Counted from the first letter of the stretch, positions 17,994 to 26,294 are shown. The stretch is DNA of 64,000 bases from Spirochaetaceae bacterium 4572_59 (GCA_002084805.1 NBMC01000009.1:23696-87695), one strand, 5' to 3'. The notes: generated by a model from the sequence alone, not told the origin. A program made the numbers and translations.

Positions 17994-19220
17994 TTAATTC
18001 TCTCCTACCCTATCCAGGTTGGAAACAATGTCAGTTACACGTACACCGAAATTTTCATCAATAACAACAACCTCGCCCTTGGCGATCAGATTGCCATTTA
18101 CCAAGATATCAACAGCTTCTCCAGCCAGCTTATCCAGCTCGATAATTGTACCTTCACCGATACCGAGGATATCCTTAATCTGCCATTTGGCACGTCCAAG
18201 CTCTACGGTCAGCTCCATGGAAACATCCATAAGAAGACCTATGTTCCGCTGTTCTGAAGGAGAAATATTCGCACCGAACTCTGGAAACTGCACGCCCTGA
18301 ACATTAGGTGCCTGTTGAGGAGTCATATAGGGATTCATCTGACCGGGCATTCCCATATTGCCCATCTGCTGACCGGACATTCCCATATTGCCCATCTGCT
18401 GACCGGGCATTCCCATATTACCCATCTGCTGACCGGGCATGCCCATATTACCCATCTGCTGACCAGGCATGCCCATATTACCCATCTGCTGCTGTTGTTG
18501 CTGAGGCATTCCCATAGCATTCATAGCCGCATCCTTATCTCCCAGGCCCGCCATAGGATCCGAAGCACCGGAACCCAGCTTTTCAGCAAGAGATCTGGCA
18601 ACAGGAAGTTCAAAAAGCTCTATCATATTCAATCCACCCTGACCTTCAATAGTCACAGGGTACTTCAACTGCACCAGAGTATCTCCACCCAGAGACATCA
18701 GCCCCTTGGCAATCTTCTGGCTCTCAGGAGAGATAGTCATGATATTATCAGAAATGGTATCACCAATGGTTGTGACTTCCGCACCGGTAAGCTGAGAGAC
18801 AGCCTCTCCAACCGCACTGATAGCCGTTCCATCAAGTTGAACATCGTTCTGGCCGATCATAGGACCGGCAATCTTTATTGCATCATCAGGAGAAAACAGG
18901 AAGGCATGTCCGCCGGAAAGCCCCTGATTAAAATCCATTTTAACTTCTACCACTTCATTAGAAAGCTGATTCATCAGCTCATCCCGGGAGAGAGAAGTGA
19001 TATGAGGCGCAGCAATAGTAACATCAGTTGCCATAATCCCTGTCATGGTTGAGCTTAATGTTCCGGCAACACTGCCGAAAAGCCCATTCAAAACCTGAAT
19101 CTGATCGGCAGAAAGGCCATCACTACTAGCTGAACCCACAGTTGAATCAGAATCACCCATTGAGTCATTACCCATCAACAAAGCATCTATTTCATCTTGA
19201 GAGAGGGAACCATCACTCAC
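17994..19220 (-). CDS. fliY: Flagellar switch protein FliY (FliN domain plus CheC-like domain)
   Basis: 408 residues. The N-terminal SLSQDEIDALL motif matches the CheY-P-binding peptide also present in FliM. Residues about 35-205 form a CheC/FliM-middle-like domain. A Met/Gly/Gln-rich linker with five 10-residue repeats follows (about 244-293). The C-terminal FliN (SpoA) domain (about 320-405) has LMDVSMELTVELGRAKWQIK and FGVRVTDIVSNLDR. It builds the lower C-ring. In the CheC-like phosphatase motif (E-x-x-N, 22 residues, P), Ser replaces the Asn, so phosphatase activity is doubtful. Overlaps fliM by four bases. Confidence 0.95.
   Translation of the reverse strand: MSDGSLSQDEIDALLMGNDSMGDSDSTVGSASSDGLSADQIQVLNGLFGSVAGTLSSTMTGIMATDVTIAAPHITSLSRDELMNQLSNEVVEVKMDFNQGLSGGHAFLFSPDDAIKIAGPMIGQNDVQLDGTAISAVGEAVSQLTGAEVTTIGDTISDNIMTISPESQKIAKGLMSLGGDTLVQLKYPVTIEGQGGLNMIELFELPVARSLAEKLGSGASDPMAGLGDKDAAMNAMGMPQQQQQQMGNMGMPGQQMGNMGMPGQQMGNMGMPGQQMGNMGMSGQQMGNMGMPGQMNPYMTPQQAPNVQGVQFPEFGANISPSEQRNIGLLMDVSMELTVELGRAKWQIKDILGIGEGTIIELDKLAGEAVDILVNGNLIAKGEVVVIDENFGVRVTDIVSNLDRVGEN
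18341..18490 (-). repeat. Five tandem 30-bp units inside fliY
   Basis: Five head-to-tail copies of a 30-base unit, each encoding a version of QQMGNMGMPG, fill the linker between the two FliY domains. Copies differ by only a few substitutions (for example g/a at the third base before the Met codon block). The unit is a multiple of three, so copy-number change would alter linker length without breaking the frame. There are no spacers, so this is not a CRISPR. Confidence 0.95.
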
Positions 19221-20245
19221 TCTTCTTCTCCTTCAACGGCCAGTTCTTCAAAGTCCGTCTGATCAATATCTTCAATTTTACGGGTAACCTGTACGGCTAT
19301 TTTATTCCCGACAGCACCGGGCCTACAGTCAAACTTGGCCTTGTTTCCGATTTTTAAAATCATAGGATCATTAATGCTGGTATTGGAGAGTCTGATAACA
19401 TCTCCATGTTTTATAGAAAGAACATCCCGCATAGTCATTTTTATTCCCCCGATTTCAGCCATCATAGGAACCGAAATGGAAGAAAGTCTATCCCTCAGGA
19501 CGTTCAGATTTTCAGTAGTGGTACCCCTTCTTACAGAAGAGTAGTAATACTGGGCCGACAATTTTGAAATAATCGGTTCAATGGTCAGATAGGGAATACA
19601 GAAGTTCATCATTCCTTCCACATTCTCTACTTTTGTTTCCAGTGTTACAAGCAGAACCATTTCCGTTGGAGGAACGATCTGAGCAAACTGGGGATTGGTT
19701 TCAATCTGTCCCAAACGGGGACGAAGGTCAATAACCTGGCTCCAGGCTTCCCTCATATTCCCCAGGATACGAACGATAATGGATTCCATTACGGTTCTTT
19801 CAATTTCTGAAAGTTCCCGGTTTATTTTTGATCCTTCTCCGGTTCCTCCAAAAAGGCGATCAATAATGGAAAAGGTTACAGCCGGATCTATTTCCAACAC
19901 AGCTGAGCCCTTCAAGGGATCCATATTTATAACGGCAAGGGCTGTAGGAGACGGAATAGAGCGTATAAATTCTTCATAGGTCAACTGATCAACAGATGCA
20001 ACATGAACATTCACCATACTCCGCAGTTGAGCGGACAGGGATGTGGTTGTTAAACGGGCGAAGGTTTCATGCATAAATGAAACCGTACGAATCTGTTCCT
20101 TTGAAAATTTATCAGGGCGGCGAAAATCCCATATTCGAATATTCTTCCGTTCTGCAACCTGATGAGCTTCTTCAGGTTCAGAATCTCCTGCAGATATGGC
20201 AGTGAGTAGCTGATCTATTTCATCCTGTGAGAGGACTTCTGTCAT
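19217..20245 (-). CDS. fliM: Flagellar motor switch protein FliM
   Basis: 342 residues. An N-terminal CheY-P-binding peptide (VLSQDEIDQLLTAI), a middle domain (NIRIWDFRRPDKFSKEQIRT, then the GGTGEG turn) and a C-terminal SpoA domain (about 255-330) that pairs with FliY. It transmits CheY binding to FliG and so sets rotor direction. Start ATG at 20245, 19 bases after fliL; the end overlaps fliY by four bases. Confidence 0.97.
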   Translation of the reverse strand: MTEVLSQDEIDQLLTAISAGDSEPEEAHQVAERKNIRIWDFRRPDKFSKEQIRTVSFMHETFARLTTTSLSAQLRSMVNVHVASVDQLTYEEFIRSIPSPTALAVINMDPLKGSAVLEIDPAVTFSIIDRLFGGTGEGSKINRELSEIERTVMESIIVRILGNMREAWSQVIDLRPRLGQIETNPQFAQIVPPTEMVLLVTLETKVENVEGMMNFCIPYLTIEPIISKLSAQYYYSSVRRGTTTENLNVLRDRLSSISVPMMAEIGGIKMTMRDVLSIKHGDVIRLSNTSINDPMILKIGNKAKFDCRPGAVGNKIAVQVTRKIEDIDQTDFEELAVEGEEE

Positions 20246-20263
20246 ATCCTTACCCCGTTTTTA

Positions 20264-20821
20264 TCAGAATTCATATACCTGCAATTCAGGAAAAATAATA
20301 TCATGAACTTTCCCCTGACTCAGAACTCTGTTAATCAAATCTTTCAATTCAGTTTTTATGATATGCTCTCTTTCGGGAGCTAATTCTGCTGCCGTCTTCT
20401 GACTGAAATAATTACGGATAATATCCGTCAGCTGTGCGGTACGGGCTACCAGTTCTGTTTGGACCTGAGGTTCTCCCTCTTTGTACCCGATTTCCACTTT
20501 TACAATAATAGAATGAGGAGACTGATCCCGTGTGACTCCCCGGATCTGAGGAATCAGGGTAAAATAAAGATAGGGTTCGGGAATTGTTTCGTACTCTGTT
20601 GAAACTTCTGCAAAACTTCTATTGATACTGCCTTTGTCCAAGACACGAAAAGTAATAACACTGATTGTAATGGTGAGCAGTACAGCTATTATACCTGATG
20701 CCACATATACCAGTACACGTGCTATTTTATCTGAAATAAAGCGTTTCTTTTTCCCTTCACCCAGATCTTCAGGGCTGGCTCCTTCCAGAGCATTTCCCAT
20801 ATCTAAATCATCGTCAGCCAT
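20264..20821 (-). CDS. fliL: Flagellar basal-body protein FliL
   Basis: 185 residues. A short cytoplasmic N-terminus, a single membrane helix (about 36-58), and a periplasmic FliL domain (EPYLYFTLIPQIRGVTRDQS, then a conserved RDEI-like end around HIIKTELKDLINRVLSQGKV and IIFPELQVYEF). FliL rings surround the stator and stabilise torque generation; in spirochaetes it affects periplasmic filament orientation. It is the first gene after an 84-base gap following motB; a weak promoter candidate lies there. Confidence 0.93.
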   Translation of the reverse strand: MADDDLDMGNALEGASPEDLGEGKKKRFISDKIARVLVYVASGIIAVLLTITISVITFRVLDKGSINRSFAEVSTEYETIPEPYLYFTLIPQIRGVTRDQSPHSIIVKVEIGYKEGEPQVQTELVARTAQLTDIIRNYFSQKTAAELAPEREHIIKTELKDLINRVLSQGKVHDIIFPELQVYEF

Positions 20822-20851
20822 ATTTCCACCTGCATCCTGTATAAGGTATAA

Positions 20852-20880
20852 ATTTTATCAGAAAACTATCAATTATGCAA
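20852..20880 (-). promoter_or_regulatory. Weak sigma-70-like promoter candidate before fliL
   Basis: On the minus strand, TTGCAT and TAAAAT are 17 bases apart in the motB-fliL gap, 31 bases before the fliL ATG. The -10 matches consensus at five of six positions, the -35 at only three. A second -35 option (TTGATA) overlaps but fits no good -10. A small hairpin (CACTT...AAGTG followed by TTT) at the motB end may mark partial termination. Suggestive only. Confidence 0.3.
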
Positions 20881-20905
20881 ACACTTCTCAATAAGTGAGC
20901 TTTAG

Positions 20906-21640
20906 TTATTCATGGCCTTCCGCCAGAACAATAATATCCACCCGTCTGTTATAGGCCCGTCCCTCGGGAGTTTCGTTATCCGTCAGAGGTATAGTATCCG
21001 ACATCCCTGCTATCTGGAACTGCGCTTCATGAACACCAAGATCCACCAGATAGTGAAGAACATTAGCCGAACGTGCTGCCGAAAGCTCCCAGTTGGAAGG
21101 CCAGGGTCCCTCCGGATCTGTCGGACTGGCGTCCGTATGACCCTCTATTCTGAATTTTCTTTCTGAAAGCTGATCAGAAGACAGAAGACCAGACAACTTC
21201 TGAAGGATCTGTCTGGTATTCTCTATTGCCACCTCCGCGCTGGCGGGTTTAAAAAAGGCATCCGAGGCCAGAGTAATCACCAGACCCCTCTCATCTTCGC
21301 TGACACGAACCTGCTTACTCTTTATCTCAGGCTTGAACATGGAAACAGCCGTTTGTCGGGCCTTATCCAGTCCTCTGGCCCTCTTGGTCGAAGGCATTGC
21401 CATGACATTATTACCCATCTCCGCCAACTCTCCAATATCCAGGGTATTACCTCCCTGCAAGGGGCCTAAACCATTAAAGGAAACCATTATCAGCTCCATA
21501 CGGGCGCCTTCAATAGTTTCCGGATTCATAAGTATTACAAAGAAACAGAGAAGAAGGGTTACCATGTCCCCGTAGGTGGTCATCCATTCCGCTGCCCCTT
21601 CTTCACACTTTGGGCATTTTTTCCTACCTTCTTCTGCCAT
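20906..21640 (-). CDS. motB: Flagellar stator protein MotB
   Basis: 244 residues. The N-terminal CPKCEEGAAEWMTTYGDMVT includes the proton-accepting Asp25 at the start of the single membrane helix. A plug/linker follows, then an OmpA-type peptidoglycan-binding domain (about 125-240) with GHTDASPTDP, NWELSAARSANVL and NRRVDI. With MotA it forms the ion channel and anchors the stator to the wall. It overlaps nothing and starts two bases after motA. The two Cys residues near the N-terminus (CPKC) are common in this group. Confidence 0.96.
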   Translation of the reverse strand: MAEEGRKKCPKCEEGAAEWMTTYGDMVTLLLCFFVILMNPETIEGARMELIMVSFNGLGPLQGGNTLDIGELAEMGNNVMAMPSTKRARGLDKARQTAVSMFKPEIKSKQVRVSEDERGLVITLASDAFFKPASAEVAIENTRQILQKLSGLLSSDQLSERKFRIEGHTDASPTDPEGPWPSNWELSAARSANVLHYLVDLGVHEAQFQIAGMSDTIPLTDNETPEGRAYNRRVDIIVLAEGHE

Positions 21641-21642
21641 AA

Positions 21643-22416
21643 CTACTCTCCGCTGCTCTTTTGAGGTCTTTCTGACGGTGGTATATATGTGTATAGTTTA
21701 TCTTCAAGAATCCTGGGGTTGTCACCGGACTGAATGGAAAGAATACCCTGTATCATTATTTCTTTAACCAGAAGCTCCTCCTTATTCCTATCCTCCAGTT
21801 TCATCTGGATAGGAATAAGCACAAGGTTTGCAACGATGGATCCATACAATGTTGTAATAAGCGCAACCGCCATATTAGGACCAATGGAAGAAGTATCCTC
21901 CAGGTTGGCCATCATACCGATCAGACCCAGCAGGGTTCCGATCATACCGAAAGCCGGAGCAATCTTTCCCCAACCTCCAAAAAAACCGATACCATCCTGA
22001 TGCCTGGCATCAATCTGTTCTACATTTCCGTAAAGGATCTTCTTGATAACATCAGGATCTGTTCCGTCCACCACAAGCCGGAGACCGCTTCGCAGAAACT
22101 CATCATCAACATCATTCAGTGCATCGTCTAAGGAGAGAAGTCCTTCTTTACGTGCATTATCCGCAAAGGCTACCAACTGAGTAATAATTCCCTCTTTGTT
22201 GTAAACCTGAACATTCATGGCAATATTGAGAAATTTTACAAATCCAACGGCCCGCTGCATCGGGTTGGCTACAAACATGGCTGCAAAAGATCCGAAAACA
22301 ACGATAATCAAAGATGCAATATCTATATATAAGCCAATATCGTTTCCAGCTGCGAAAATAGAAGCGATAACCAGAAAAAGCCCTCCGATTAAACCGCCTA
22401 TTGTAGCTATATCCAT
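21643..22416 (-). CDS. motA: Flagellar stator protein MotA
   Basis: 257 residues with four membrane helices and a large cytoplasmic loop. Motifs: FFGGWGKIAPAFGMIGTLLG for helix 3 and VALITTLYGSIVANLVLIPI for helix 4, the PomA/MotA pattern. Charged loop residues around 88-110 would face FliG. It drives rotation by coupling ion flow to the rotor. The gene follows a 103-base gap after flbD that contains two hairpins. Confidence 0.97.
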   Translation of the reverse strand: MDIATIGGLIGGLFLVIASIFAAGNDIGLYIDIASLIIVVFGSFAAMFVANPMQRAVGFVKFLNIAMNVQVYNKEGIITQLVAFADNARKEGLLSLDDALNDVDDEFLRSGLRLVVDGTDPDVIKKILYGNVEQIDARHQDGIGFFGGWGKIAPAFGMIGTLLGLIGMMANLEDTSSIGPNMAVALITTLYGSIVANLVLIPIQMKLEDRNKEELLVKEIMIQGILSIQSGDNPRILEDKLYTYIPPSERPQKSSGE

Positions 22417-22447
22417 TAAAGACTACTCCTAAACTTATTACGCTTTC

Positions 22448-22471
22448 GAAACTTCCCTACGGGAAGATTTC
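22448..22471 (-). other. Perfect hairpin in the flbD-motA gap
   Basis: On the minus-strand RNA, CTTCCC and GGGAAG pair around a three-base loop, extended by GAAA/TTTC across a one-base bulge, giving about ten pairs. No strong U-run follows, so it is more likely an RNA stability or processing element than a terminator. It stands 30-odd bases before the motA ATG. Confidence 0.45.
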
Positions 22472-22484
22472 TATCGCTATGATC

Positions 22485-22518
22485 AAAAAAGGAACCAATG
22501 CTGCACATCTCCTTTTTT
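22485..22518 (-). terminator. Terminator-like hairpin after flbD
   Basis: Starting two bases past the flbD stop, A6GGA pairs with TCCT6 across a 16-base loop, and the 3' arm itself ends in six U residues. The long loop and A/U-rich stem suggest partial Rho-independent termination, which would lower motA/motB and downstream expression relative to the hook genes. Confidence 0.45.
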
Positions 22519-22519
22519 A

Positions 22520-22723
22520 TCACTCTTCATTCTTGAATGCACCGATCTGCTTCCGGTAATCCACAATTCGCTTGAAAACAGTAGGATAATCCTCTAAAAC
22601 AAGCAGCCTTTTACCCGACAGCATTACAATCGTCGTATTGGCACCTGCTTCAATATACTCTATCTGATGAGGATTGAGGTAAATTATTTTACCCAGTTTC
22701 CCCAGCATTGTTAGTTCGATCAT
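22520..22723 (-). CDS. flbD: FlbD-family small flagellar protein
   Basis: 67 residues: MIELTMLGKLGKIIYLNPHQ, then IEYIEAGANTTIVMLSGKRL and a helical end. This is the FlbD (SwrD/YlzI) family, a small protein encoded between the hook and stator genes in Bacillus and spirochaetes and needed for full stator power in Bacillus. No signal or membrane segment. It stands 14 bases after flgE, and a terminator-like hairpin follows. Confidence 0.92.
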   Translation of the reverse strand: MIELTMLGKLGKIIYLNPHQIEYIEAGANTTIVMLSGKRLLVLEDYPTVFKRIVDYRKQIGAFKNEE

Positions 22724-22737
22724 CTATTCAAACTACC

Positions 22738-24126
22738 TTATCTTTTAAGCGACAGGAGTTCCTGAAGCATCGTATCCGATGTGGTAATGGACTTACTGTT
22801 TGCCTGAAAACCTCTCTGGGTTACAATCATATCGGTAAACTGTTCCGCCAGATCAACATTACTCATTTCCAGAGCGCCTGATACAAACTTACCCTTTCCG
22901 GCAATACCGGATGGTCCGATGTTAGCTTCGCCCGAGTTGATTGTTTCCATAAATGTACTCTCTCCTCCTTTTTCCAGACCACCGGGGTTGATAAAAGAAG
23001 CCAGAGCGACCTGACCGAGAGAACGGTTGGTTCCATTGGAATACACACCGGTAATCACACCGCGTGAATCAATCTGAAAAGTTTCCAGATAACCCATGGA
23101 GTATCCATTCTGGCGAAAAGCCTTGGTGGAGGAGGTTTCAGCAAACTGCGTAACCGTATTAGTATAGCTTCCCACTTCACCAAGATTCAGATTGAATGTC
23201 TGGCGAACGGGATTACCGTCAGCTCCGGGAGTCGCATCAAGCACATCAAATGAAACAGGTATTAGAAGATTTCCATTTTCAACGGTATCACCCTGTGCAT
23301 CAAAGGCGGACTGAAGAGCCCCTAAATTGTCAAAGGTCATGGTAAAAGTATTATTGGCATTGTTTTCTGCACCGATTTCTATGGCGGCATTGGTATCAGT
23401 TTCTGCACCCTGGTCCACAGCTACCGCCACATTCCACTGGTTATTTATACCGTTTGTTTTGGTAAAACTGATTGTCATCTTATGGGAATTACCAAAGCTA
23501 TCATAAATATCTTTATCAATCTGCCAGGTTCCCTGACGGACATCGGCAGATCCTGCACCATCCATAATTTCAGGAGTCCGTTTGTCCAAATTACAAGCCA
23601 GTTCAACCTCAGATGTTGCAGAAGCGGGATCTTTACTTCCTACGGGAATAAAGAGACTGTTTGTATCACTGGCTGTATTGATAAAAGTTTCGCCATCGAC
23701 AGTCTCGGCTTCCCAACCTTGTACACGCATACCATTGGAAGGATTAACGAGCATTCCCCCTTCGTCCAAACCAAAAGCGCCGGCCCGACTGTAGAACTCT
23801 TTATCACCACTCTGCAGGATAAAAAAACCATTGCCCTGAATAGCAAGGTCTGTGGCATTACCGGTTGTCTGCAGGGATCCCTGTGTATGAATCGTATCTA
23901 TAGTAGCGACAGTCATACCAAGACCAACCTGAACAGGGTTTACACCACCAAGTTCCTCTGTTGGTCTGGCGGCTCCTCGCATCCCCTGAGAGATCATATC
24001 CTGAAAAATGACCCGTCCTTTCTTGAAACCAATGGTATTGACATTAGAAACATTGTTTCCAATAACATCCATTCTGGTTTGATGATTCTGAAGTCCGGAT
24101 ACTCCGGAATAGAGTGAGCGCATCAT
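22738..24126 (-). CDS. flgE: Flagellar hook protein FlgE
   Basis: 462 residues. The N-terminal rod/hook signature MMRSLYSGVSGLQNHQTRMD and the C-terminal NVDLAEQFTDMIVTQRGFQA form the coiled core; the middle is the D1/D2 hook body. Lys165 and Cys178 (in VGSKDPAS and ELACNLDK) stand at the numbering reported for the self-catalysed lysinoalanine cross-link in Treponema denticola FlgE, which ties spirochaete hook subunits together. The gene begins four bases inside the end of flgD. Confidence 0.97.
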   Translation of the reverse strand: MMRSLYSGVSGLQNHQTRMDVIGNNVSNVNTIGFKKGRVIFQDMISQGMRGAARPTEELGGVNPVQVGLGMTVATIDTIHTQGSLQTTGNATDLAIQGNGFFILQSGDKEFYSRAGAFGLDEGGMLVNPSNGMRVQGWEAETVDGETFINTASDTNSLFIPVGSKDPASATSEVELACNLDKRTPEIMDGAGSADVRQGTWQIDKDIYDSFGNSHKMTISFTKTNGINNQWNVAVAVDQGAETDTNAAIEIGAENNANNTFTMTFDNLGALQSAFDAQGDTVENGNLLIPVSFDVLDATPGADGNPVRQTFNLNLGEVGSYTNTVTQFAETSSTKAFRQNGYSMGYLETFQIDSRGVITGVYSNGTNRSLGQVALASFINPGGLEKGGESTFMETINSGEANIGPSGIAGKGKFVSGALEMSNVDLAEQFTDMIVTQRGFQANSKSITTSDTMLQELLSLKR

Positions 24127-24407
24127 AACTCGGTATCTCCTTTGCTGTTATAAACTGTTTGCAATGTTGAATAATCATAATATTTATCGTTAACCAGCAA
24201 CTGGGGAAAATCTCCACCTGTTACAGCTTCTACGGCACCCTGTACGGCCTGTCCGTTTACCATCAGCTCCACATCCTGCCCCAGAACATTCATGGCGGAA
24301 GAAGTATTAAGCCTTTCCGAAATGGATGTAAACTGCTGACTCATATTGGTCATCTGCTCCAGTGACGAAAATTGTGCCATCTGAGCTATAAATTCTTTAT
24401 CTTCCAT
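24123..24407 (-). CDS. flgD: Hook-capping protein FlgD, N-terminally truncated
   Basis: 94 residues from the first ATG in frame, 24407. Family members are usually 140 residues or more and begin well before the LLITQL...DP stretch. Here the homology starts right at the fliK stop: codons 24446-24408 read LITQLSHQDPTKP, then MEDKEFIAQMAQFSSLEQMT. No ATG, GTG or TTG lies upstream in frame before a TAG at 24465-24467; the only other option is a CTG at 24446 overlapping the fliK stop. The N-terminal segment for export is therefore missing. Either a deletion fused fliK to flgD or the sequence collapsed here. Confidence 0.75.
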   Translation of the reverse strand: MEDKEFIAQMAQFSSLEQMTNMSQQFTSISERLNTSSAMNVLGQDVELMVNGQAVQGAVEAVTGGDFPQLLVNDKYYDYSTLQTVYNSKGDTEL

Positions 24408-24442
24408 GGGTTTGGTCGGATCCTGGTGGGACAGCTGTGTGA

Positions 24443-25633
24443 TCAGAGAGAACTTGTCTGAAAACCACTATCTTCCAAAGCTTTTGTTAGATTGGAAAGG
24501 TTATTCAGAAAAACCTGCTTTACACTATTATTTTCGACAAATATCTTCCCGACTATATTGTTTTCCTGAAGATTCAGTTGGATTCTTACTTTTCCAAGGG
24601 CTTCAGGCTTCAAAATCAGCTTAATTTCTCCCTGATTATGATCTTTAAGGACAAATCGGATATTTTTAGCCAGTTCTTTAGTGCCGCCTTCCTGCAGCTG
24701 CTTATTCAGCAGAAAGGATCCTTTCTGTTCTTCCGCAGAATTCAAAACAAATTGAGTGGTCGAATCTTTAGCCTCCACCATGACTGTCGTTCCTGTCAGA
24801 TCATCCTTGGGAGCCATTTCAAGAGTTAGTTCCTTACGATCCTGTTTTTTCGCAACGGCAAAAACAGCACGGGCATCTTCAGTTTTAACAGTCCGGCGGT
24901 CTTCCACTGAAATCTGGGGAGAATCACTGAGGCCGCCCCCCCTGACAGTTCTGCCAGAGGAGTTTTTCTTTTTGCCTGCAAGATTTTGATGACCCCTTTG
25001 ATCCTGCAACAGGGTTCCATCCACCCCCTCTTTGACTATTTCTGAGTTTTCAACGGACTGAACAAACTCTTCCTCGAGAGAATTACTTGGACTTTCGGGA
25101 CGTAATTCTGCAGAGACGAGGGTATCTTCTTTTGAAGAGCTTTCAAGGCCAGCTTTAACAAGCCCTGTCTGCAGCATCTGAGATGCGGCAACAGAGGCAG
25201 TTTGAAGCTGGGAGCTTTCCTGAGAAGAGCCCTTTTTCTCAGAAGAGCTTTTTTTTACCCGTATAAGAGTATCCGATTTATGATTCTTGACGGAAACCGC
25301 TTCTGATTTGGAATTTAAAAGCAACTGAACTTCACTCTGAATACTGTTCTGATTCTTCAGACTTTTTTTGCTGAAAGACTTCTTTTTTACAATCTTTTTG
25401 TTGACTAATTCATGTTCAATGTCTTCACTATTCTGCTTAGCGGTTGTGGTTTTCTTTGAAACAGCTGATTTTTCAGATACTTTTTTCCCGATGGATTTCT
25501 CATTTTCAAGAGATTCTTGAAATTTGCTTCTCTCAGGACTTTGAGTCTGATCAATCCGGCTCTGGGTTCGTATTTTTTTATCCCCGGTTCTAAGCGGCTG
25601 TATATCCGGTTTGGGAGAAGATAATTGAACCAT
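24443..25633 (-). CDS. fliK: Flagellar hook-length control protein FliK (C-terminus probably cut short)
   Basis: 396 residues. A long polar Ser/Lys/Glu-rich N-terminal region, typical of the FliK ruler, is followed by the FliK C-terminal domain from about residue 315: RFVLKDHNQGEIKLILKPEA, LGKVRIQLNL, then LTKALEDSGFQTSSL. FliK measures the hook and triggers the FlhB switch. Other FliK proteins continue for some tens of residues past this last motif; here the stop comes immediately, at the point where flgD homology begins. A G7 run (24936-24942) lies in the ruler region. Confidence 0.88.
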   Translation of the reverse strand: MVQLSSPKPDIQPLRTGDKKIRTQSRIDQTQSPERSKFQESLENEKSIGKKVSEKSAVSKKTTTAKQNSEDIEHELVNKKIVKKKSFSKKSLKNQNSIQSEVQLLLNSKSEAVSVKNHKSDTLIRVKKSSSEKKGSSQESSQLQTASVAASQMLQTGLVKAGLESSSKEDTLVSAELRPESPSNSLEEEFVQSVENSEIVKEGVDGTLLQDQRGHQNLAGKKKNSSGRTVRGGGLSDSPQISVEDRRTVKTEDARAVFAVAKKQDRKELTLEMAPKDDLTGTTVMVEAKDSTTQFVLNSAEEQKGSFLLNKQLQEGGTKELAKNIRFVLKDHNQGEIKLILKPEALGKVRIQLNLQENNIVGKIFVENNSVKQVFLNNLSNLTKALEDSGFQTSSL

Positions 25634-25651
25634 TGCACCTCCAGATGATTT

Positions 25652-26275
25652 TTAATCCTCCGGTTTTAATGCCATCATGCTCTGAATTTTTGCGGCTCGC
25701 TCAGGATCCATCAGTGACAACCAGAAGGCAACCAGGGACGCTTTACCGGACTCCTTTGAGAGTCCTTCCGACGTCCTGAGAACATCTACCAGCTCGGTAT
25801 ACTGCATTTTATCCATAATAGACACAGCCTTCCCAGGCTCCATCCCTTCCAGATATTTTGCATTCTGTTCCAGGTTTGCTCTTTTATTGTCGTACATTTT
25901 TAAAGCTTCATTTAGCGATTTCTCTTTTTCATCCAGTGATTTCTGATGTTCTTCCAGTTGTATGGCCAATTCCTTCAACTTTGCTTCAGCCAATGAGATA
26001 TTCTCATCGCGGGACTGAAGATCCGCCTCTCTGAGATCAAGTGCTTCTATTTGCTTTGCTAATCGTTCCTTATCGAGAAGAAAGAGATCGTCAGGCTGTT
26101 CTACCGCTTCGGGTACATCAAGATGAACCATACGGAGTATAGGTGCGAGAGTATCCCGGGATTCAATCAGTCCCAGAAAATCCACCCAGAGCAGACCTCC
26201 AATAATCAGTACAATGATTAGTATTATAAGAAAAAATATTTTTGCGATCCCTGCACTACCACTAATTCCAGCCAC
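25652..26275 (-). CDS. flbB: Periplasmic-flagellar collar protein FlbB-like (MgtE-N fold)
   Basis: 207 residues, GTG start behind GAGAGGAAG. One membrane helix (about 12-32), a coiled coil (about 70-140), then an MgtE N-terminal-like helical repeat (YLEGMEPGKAVSIMDKMQYT, then LVAFWLSLMDPERAAKIQSM). This matches spirochaete FlbB, the base of the collar around the periplasmic motor in Borrelia, and the YlxF slot of the Bacillus operon. It stands between fliJ and fliK. The call rests on architecture and position. Confidence 0.85.
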   Translation of the reverse strand: MAGISGSAGIAKIFFLIILIIVLIIGGLLWVDFLGLIESRDTLAPILRMVHLDVPEAVEQPDDLFLLDKERLAKQIEALDLREADLQSRDENISLAEAKLKELAIQLEEHQKSLDEKEKSLNEALKMYDNKRANLEQNAKYLEGMEPGKAVSIMDKMQYTELVDVLRTSEGLSKESGKASLVAFWLSLMDPERAAKIQSMMALKPED

Positions 26276-26294
26276 AACTTCCTCTCTTGTTCAT

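Noticed and set aside
18341..18490. Regular 30-base repeats resembling a CRISPR array
   Set aside because: The units touch with no spacers and encode an in-frame peptide repeat in FliY.
18315..19052. Plus-strand frame of 245 codons opposite fliY
   Set aside because: It arises from the repeat composition and codon bias of fliY; the product is a His/Ile repeat with no start signal.
23482..24117. Plus-strand frame of 211 codons opposite flgE
   Set aside because: Antisense to a highly conserved gene with no ribosome site or recognisable domain.
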